From the NCBI GenBank assembly GCA_016199935.1, contig JACQFS010000015.1, positions 1 to 64,000 of the forward strand: a DNA stretch of 64,000 nt, in the 5' to 3' direction. Under the pieces are notes generated by a model. The model worked only from the letters and a program-made list of their open reading frames with translations. It ran no database searches and had not been told where the DNA came from. The DNA is from Verrucomicrobiota bacterium. Lineage in GTDB: Bacteria > Verrucomicrobiota > Verrucomicrobiia > Limisphaerales > JACQFS01. A program made the position numbers and the translations under genes. Of this stretch, positions 59,350 through 64,000 are shown one piece after another (the stretch's first letter is position 1; every line of letters begins with the position of its first letter).

Positions 59350-60315
59350 ATGAGAATTTTGTCCGGCATCCAGCCCAGCGGCGCGCTGCACCTCGGGAAT
59401 TATTTCGGGATGATGCGCCCGGCCATCGAGCTTCAGGAAAAGGGCGAGGCCTTTTATTTCATTGCCAACTACCACTCGATGACCTCGCTCTTCGATGCCG
59501 CCGAGCGCCGCAAGAACACGCTCGACGTCGCCCTCGATTTCCTCGCGTGCGGTCTCGACCCGAAGCGCTCGGTTTTCTGGCGTCAGTCGGATGTGCCGGA
59601 GGTCTGCGAGCTCACGTGGATGCTCGGCACGCTCACGCCGATGGGCCTGCTCGAGCGCTGCCACAGTTTCAAGGACAAGTCCGCCAAGGGCATCCCCGTG
59701 AATCACGGCCTCTTCGCCTACCCGGTGCTGATGGCTGCCGACATTCTGCTCTTCGACTCAAACATCGTCCCCGTTGGCCGCGACCAGAAGCAGCACGTTG
59801 AAGTCACGCGCGACATCGCGATCAAATTCAACGAGGCCTACGGCCACACGTTCGTGATCCCCGAGCCGCAGATCAAGGACGAGACCGCCGCCGTCCCTGG
59901 CCTCGATGGGCAGAAAATGAGCAAGAGCTACGGCAACACCATCGAGATTTTCGGCGACGAGAAGGCGCTGCGGAAAAAAATCATGGGCATCGTGATGGAC
60001 TCGCGCACGCCCGCTGAGCCGAAGCCGGACGCGGAAAAAAACCTCGCCGTCCAACTGCTCCGACTCGTCGCGCCGGCCGACGTGGCGGCGGATTTCGAGA
60101 ACCGCCTGCGCGCCGGCGGGCTGGGCTACGGCGATTTGAAGAAGGCGCTGTTCGAGCATTACTGGAATCACTTCGCCGCCGCCCGCGCCCGCCGCGCCGA
60201 GCTCGCGGCCAATCTCGATCACGTGGAGAGCGTCCTCCGCGACGGCGCGAGCCGAGCGCGCACGGTCGCGGCGAAGGTTCTCAAACGCGCCCGGCAGGCG
60301 AGCGGGCTGGAGTGA
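59350..60315 (+). CDS. trpS: Tryptophanyl-tRNA synthetase
   Basis: SGIQPSGALHLGNYFG and KMSKS signatures. Confidence 0.95.
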   Translation: MRILSGIQPSGALHLGNYFGMMRPAIELQEKGEAFYFIANYHSMTSLFDAAERRKNTLDVALDFLACGLDPKRSVFWRQSDVPEVCELTWMLGTLTPMGLLERCHSFKDKSAKGIPVNHGLFAYPVLMAADILLFDSNIVPVGRDQKQHVEVTRDIAIKFNEAYGHTFVIPEPQIKDETAAVPGLDGQKMSKSYGNTIEIFGDEKALRKKIMGIVMDSRTPAEPKPDAEKNLAVQLLRLVAPADVAADFENRLRAGGLGYGDLKKALFEHYWNHFAAARARRAELAANLDHVESVLRDGASRARTVAAKVLKRARQASGLE

Positions 60316-60384
60316 AGGCGCCACGCTTCCTGATTGCCAAAAGCCCGGCGCTTTGCTCACCATGCCGCCCCATTTATTGAAACC

Positions 60385-61467
60385 ATGAGCACTGGCTTGA
60401 ACATCCCCAAAAGTGGCGCGCTGGACTTCCTGTCCCTCGGCGCGCTCGTCCACCGGCTTGATCCCGGCATCATCCCGTTCCGCAAGGCGTCGCACTGCGA
60501 CATCCACGTGAGCGGCGGCGAATTCAACGTGTCGGCGAATCTTTCCGACTGCTTCCGCCTGAACACGGGCGTCGCGAGCGCGATGGTGGATTATCCGATT
60601 GGCGATCTCATTGCCGAGCGCGTGCGCGCGATGGGCGTGAAGCCGTTCTACAAAAAGTTCAAGCACGACGGCGTGCGCGGGCCGAACATGGCGACCGTGT
60701 ATTCCGACCGCGGCCAGGGCGTGCGCGCGCCCGTGGTGTTTTACAACCGCAGCAACGAAGCCGCCGCGCAGCTCAAGAGCGGTGACTTTAACTGGAAGGA
60801 AATCTTTGGCGCGGGCGTGCGGTGGTTCCACAGCGGCGGCATTTTCGCGGCGCTCTCCGAGACGACCGGCGAACTCATCATCGACGCGATGAAGACCGCC
60901 AAGGCACACGGAGCCATCACGTCCTTCGACCTGAACTACCGGCAGAAGCTCTGGGACATCTGGGGCGGCCAGTCCAAGGCCGTGGGAGTGCTCGCGCGCA
61001 TCGTCGAACACGTGGACGTGCTCGTCGGCAATGAGGAGGATCTTCAGAAGGGCCTTGGCGTCGAGGGCCAGGACGTGGAGAGCGCGTCCAAGCTCGACCC
61101 GTCGGCGTTCTACGCGGTCATCGAGAAGGCCACGAAGAAATTCCCGAACGTGAAGGCGGTCGCCACCACGCTGCGGGAAGTCCATTCCACCAATCGCCAC
61201 ACCTGGGGTGCCGTTGCGTGGGTCAACGGCAAGACCTACCAATCACCGATGTGCGAGCTCGACGTCGTGGACCGCGTGGGCGGCGGCGACGGCTACGCGG
61301 CGGGTTTCTTCTACGGCCTGCTCTCCGGCGCGAACGAACAGGAATCCGTGAACCTCGGCTGGGCGCACGGCGCGCTCCTCACCACCTTCCCCGGCGACAC
61401 CACGATGGCGACGGTCGAACAGGTGAAGGCCAATGCCAAAGGCGGCTCCGCCCGCATTCAGCGCTGA
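60385..61467 (+). CDS. PfkB-family sugar kinase (2-keto-3-deoxygluconate kinase-like)
   Basis: GGEFNVSANLSDCF; DLNYRQKLW; VDRVGGGDGYAAGFFYGLL. Confidence 0.88.
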   Translation: MSTGLNIPKSGALDFLSLGALVHRLDPGIIPFRKASHCDIHVSGGEFNVSANLSDCFRLNTGVASAMVDYPIGDLIAERVRAMGVKPFYKKFKHDGVRGPNMATVYSDRGQGVRAPVVFYNRSNEAAAQLKSGDFNWKEIFGAGVRWFHSGGIFAALSETTGELIIDAMKTAKAHGAITSFDLNYRQKLWDIWGGQSKAVGVLARIVEHVDVLVGNEEDLQKGLGVEGQDVESASKLDPSAFYAVIEKATKKFPNVKAVATTLREVHSTNRHTWGAVAWVNGKTYQSPMCELDVVDRVGGGDGYAAGFFYGLLSGANEQESVNLGWAHGALLTTFPGDTTMATVEQVKANAKGGSARIQR

Positions 61468-61497
61468 ACGGAAGCGACCCAAAGTCTCCACAAACAG

Positions 61498-61530
61498 AAA
61501 AGACCCGGGGCCATCCCGGGTCTTTTTTGT
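61498..61530 (+). terminator. Rho-independent terminator
   Basis: aaaagacccgggg-ccat-cccgggtctttttt. Confidence 0.9.
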
Positions 61531-61610
61531 TTGGGTTGGGGTTGGGTGCGGATTTCGAAAACCGAGCCAGAATCACCGAACGTCGAGGGCGACCTCCCGC
61601 AAGAAGAAGT

Positions 61611-61817
61611 TCAAGCCAGGAAACGGTTGTTGCACAACCGACATTTCATCCGCACCGCTGAGCCGAGTCCCGGCAAGGTAAGGGCGCTGGTCACGACTGA
61701 CATCGGAACGAGCTTCAAGTTCTCGGCTGCCGCCAAGTCTAGCTTCGTGTCTTTGCTGCCGCACTTCGGACAACGCGCCGAGAATACTTCAAACTTCGGT
61801 GGGCGCTTTCGCTTCAT
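61611..61817 (-). CDS. Small zinc-ribbon-like protein (68 aa)
   Basis: MKRKRPPKFEVFSARCPKCGSKDTK...VRMKCRLCNNRFLA: paired CxxC. Confidence 0.75.
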   Translation of the reverse strand: MKRKRPPKFEVFSARCPKCGSKDTKLDLAAAENLKLVPMSVVTSALTLPGLGSAVRMKCRLCNNRFLA

Positions 61818-61833
61818 TCGCGATGCGAGAAGG

Positions 61834-63588
<1,755 letters not shown>

Positions 63589-63643
63589 GGCGGTGGAGGT
63601 CGCGTTGAGGACGCCTGAAATCGGCGCGAACTTCAAGTGATTC

Positions 63644-63760
63644 ATGTAGGGCAGGCTTCCAGCCTGCCGGTTAGCCGGGCATCTTGCCCGGCGGTTTTGA
63701 AACGCGCGGACACGAGGCAGGATGCCTCGTGAACCGGCAGGCTGGAAGCCTGCCCTACAT
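63644..63760. repeat. Intergenic copy of the palindromic element, long perfect inverted ends
   Basis: ATGTAGGGCAGGCTTCCAGCCTGCCGGTT (63644-63672) / AACCGGCAGGCTGGAAGCCTGCCCTACAT (63732-63760), internal gccgggcatcttgcccggc and cacgaggcaggatgcctcgtg. Confidence 0.93.
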
Positions 63761-63803
63761 CACGCCCAGCCGTCCGACGCGTCGGACGAGTTCGGCCTTC
63801 CGA

Positions 63804-64000
63804 TTAAAACTTCACGCTCACCTGTGTGGCCACCATTTGCTCGCCCTGTTGCAGGTAGCCCTGCTGGTGGCTGTAGCTGTATTGCACCTTGGCCTGCACG
63901 TGGCGCGTGAAACGCCAGCCCAGCGCGGCGTCCGCGCGCCAGAGGTTGCGGTCCCACTGCGCCTCGCCGCCGAGGCCGTTGGGAATCTTGCCGAAGAATT
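63804..64000 (-). CDS. C-terminus of an outer-membrane beta-barrel-like protein (partial)
   Basis: ...GWRFTRHVQAKVQYSYSHQQGYLQQGEQMVATQVSVKF*, alternating pattern with terminal Phe. Confidence 0.6.
   Translation of the reverse strand, partial: FFGKIPNGLGGEAQWDRNLWRADAALGWRFTRHVQAKVQYSYSHQQGYLQQGEQMVATQVSVKF

Overview
High-GC chromosomal window. Gene content (DUF1501, PSD1/DUF1549-1553, DUF1080, HEAT-repeat c-type cytochrome, many PQQ-like propellers) points to Verrucomicrobia/PVC; this is inference from families only. About 45 protein-coding genes are supported. They include a broken TIR-NB-ARC-TPR (STAND) gene, leuC, a HEPN/MNT (HepT/MntA-like) pair, a bacterial alpha-2-macroglobulin, a XRE-cupin regulator divergent from tdh-kbl, putA, a TCAF/FAM115-like M60 protein, lipA, two ABC exporters, a glycosyltransferase/methyltransferase cluster, a cytochrome/DUF1549/DUF1501 locus, trpS, a PfkB kinase and a sulfatase. 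No rRNA, tRNA or CRISPR was recognised. The most unusual signal is in the repeats: (1) a 21-24 nt repeat carrying a perfect TAAGGAGG Shine-Dalgarno core, abutting the stop codons of three genes, flanking the HEPN/MNT pair and forming a hairpin whose loop holds a start codon; (2) palindromic elements inserted in frame in at least three genes (A2M, putA, an ABC exporter); (3) REPIN-like and other palindromes at gene ends, some captured as coding or signal-peptide sequence.
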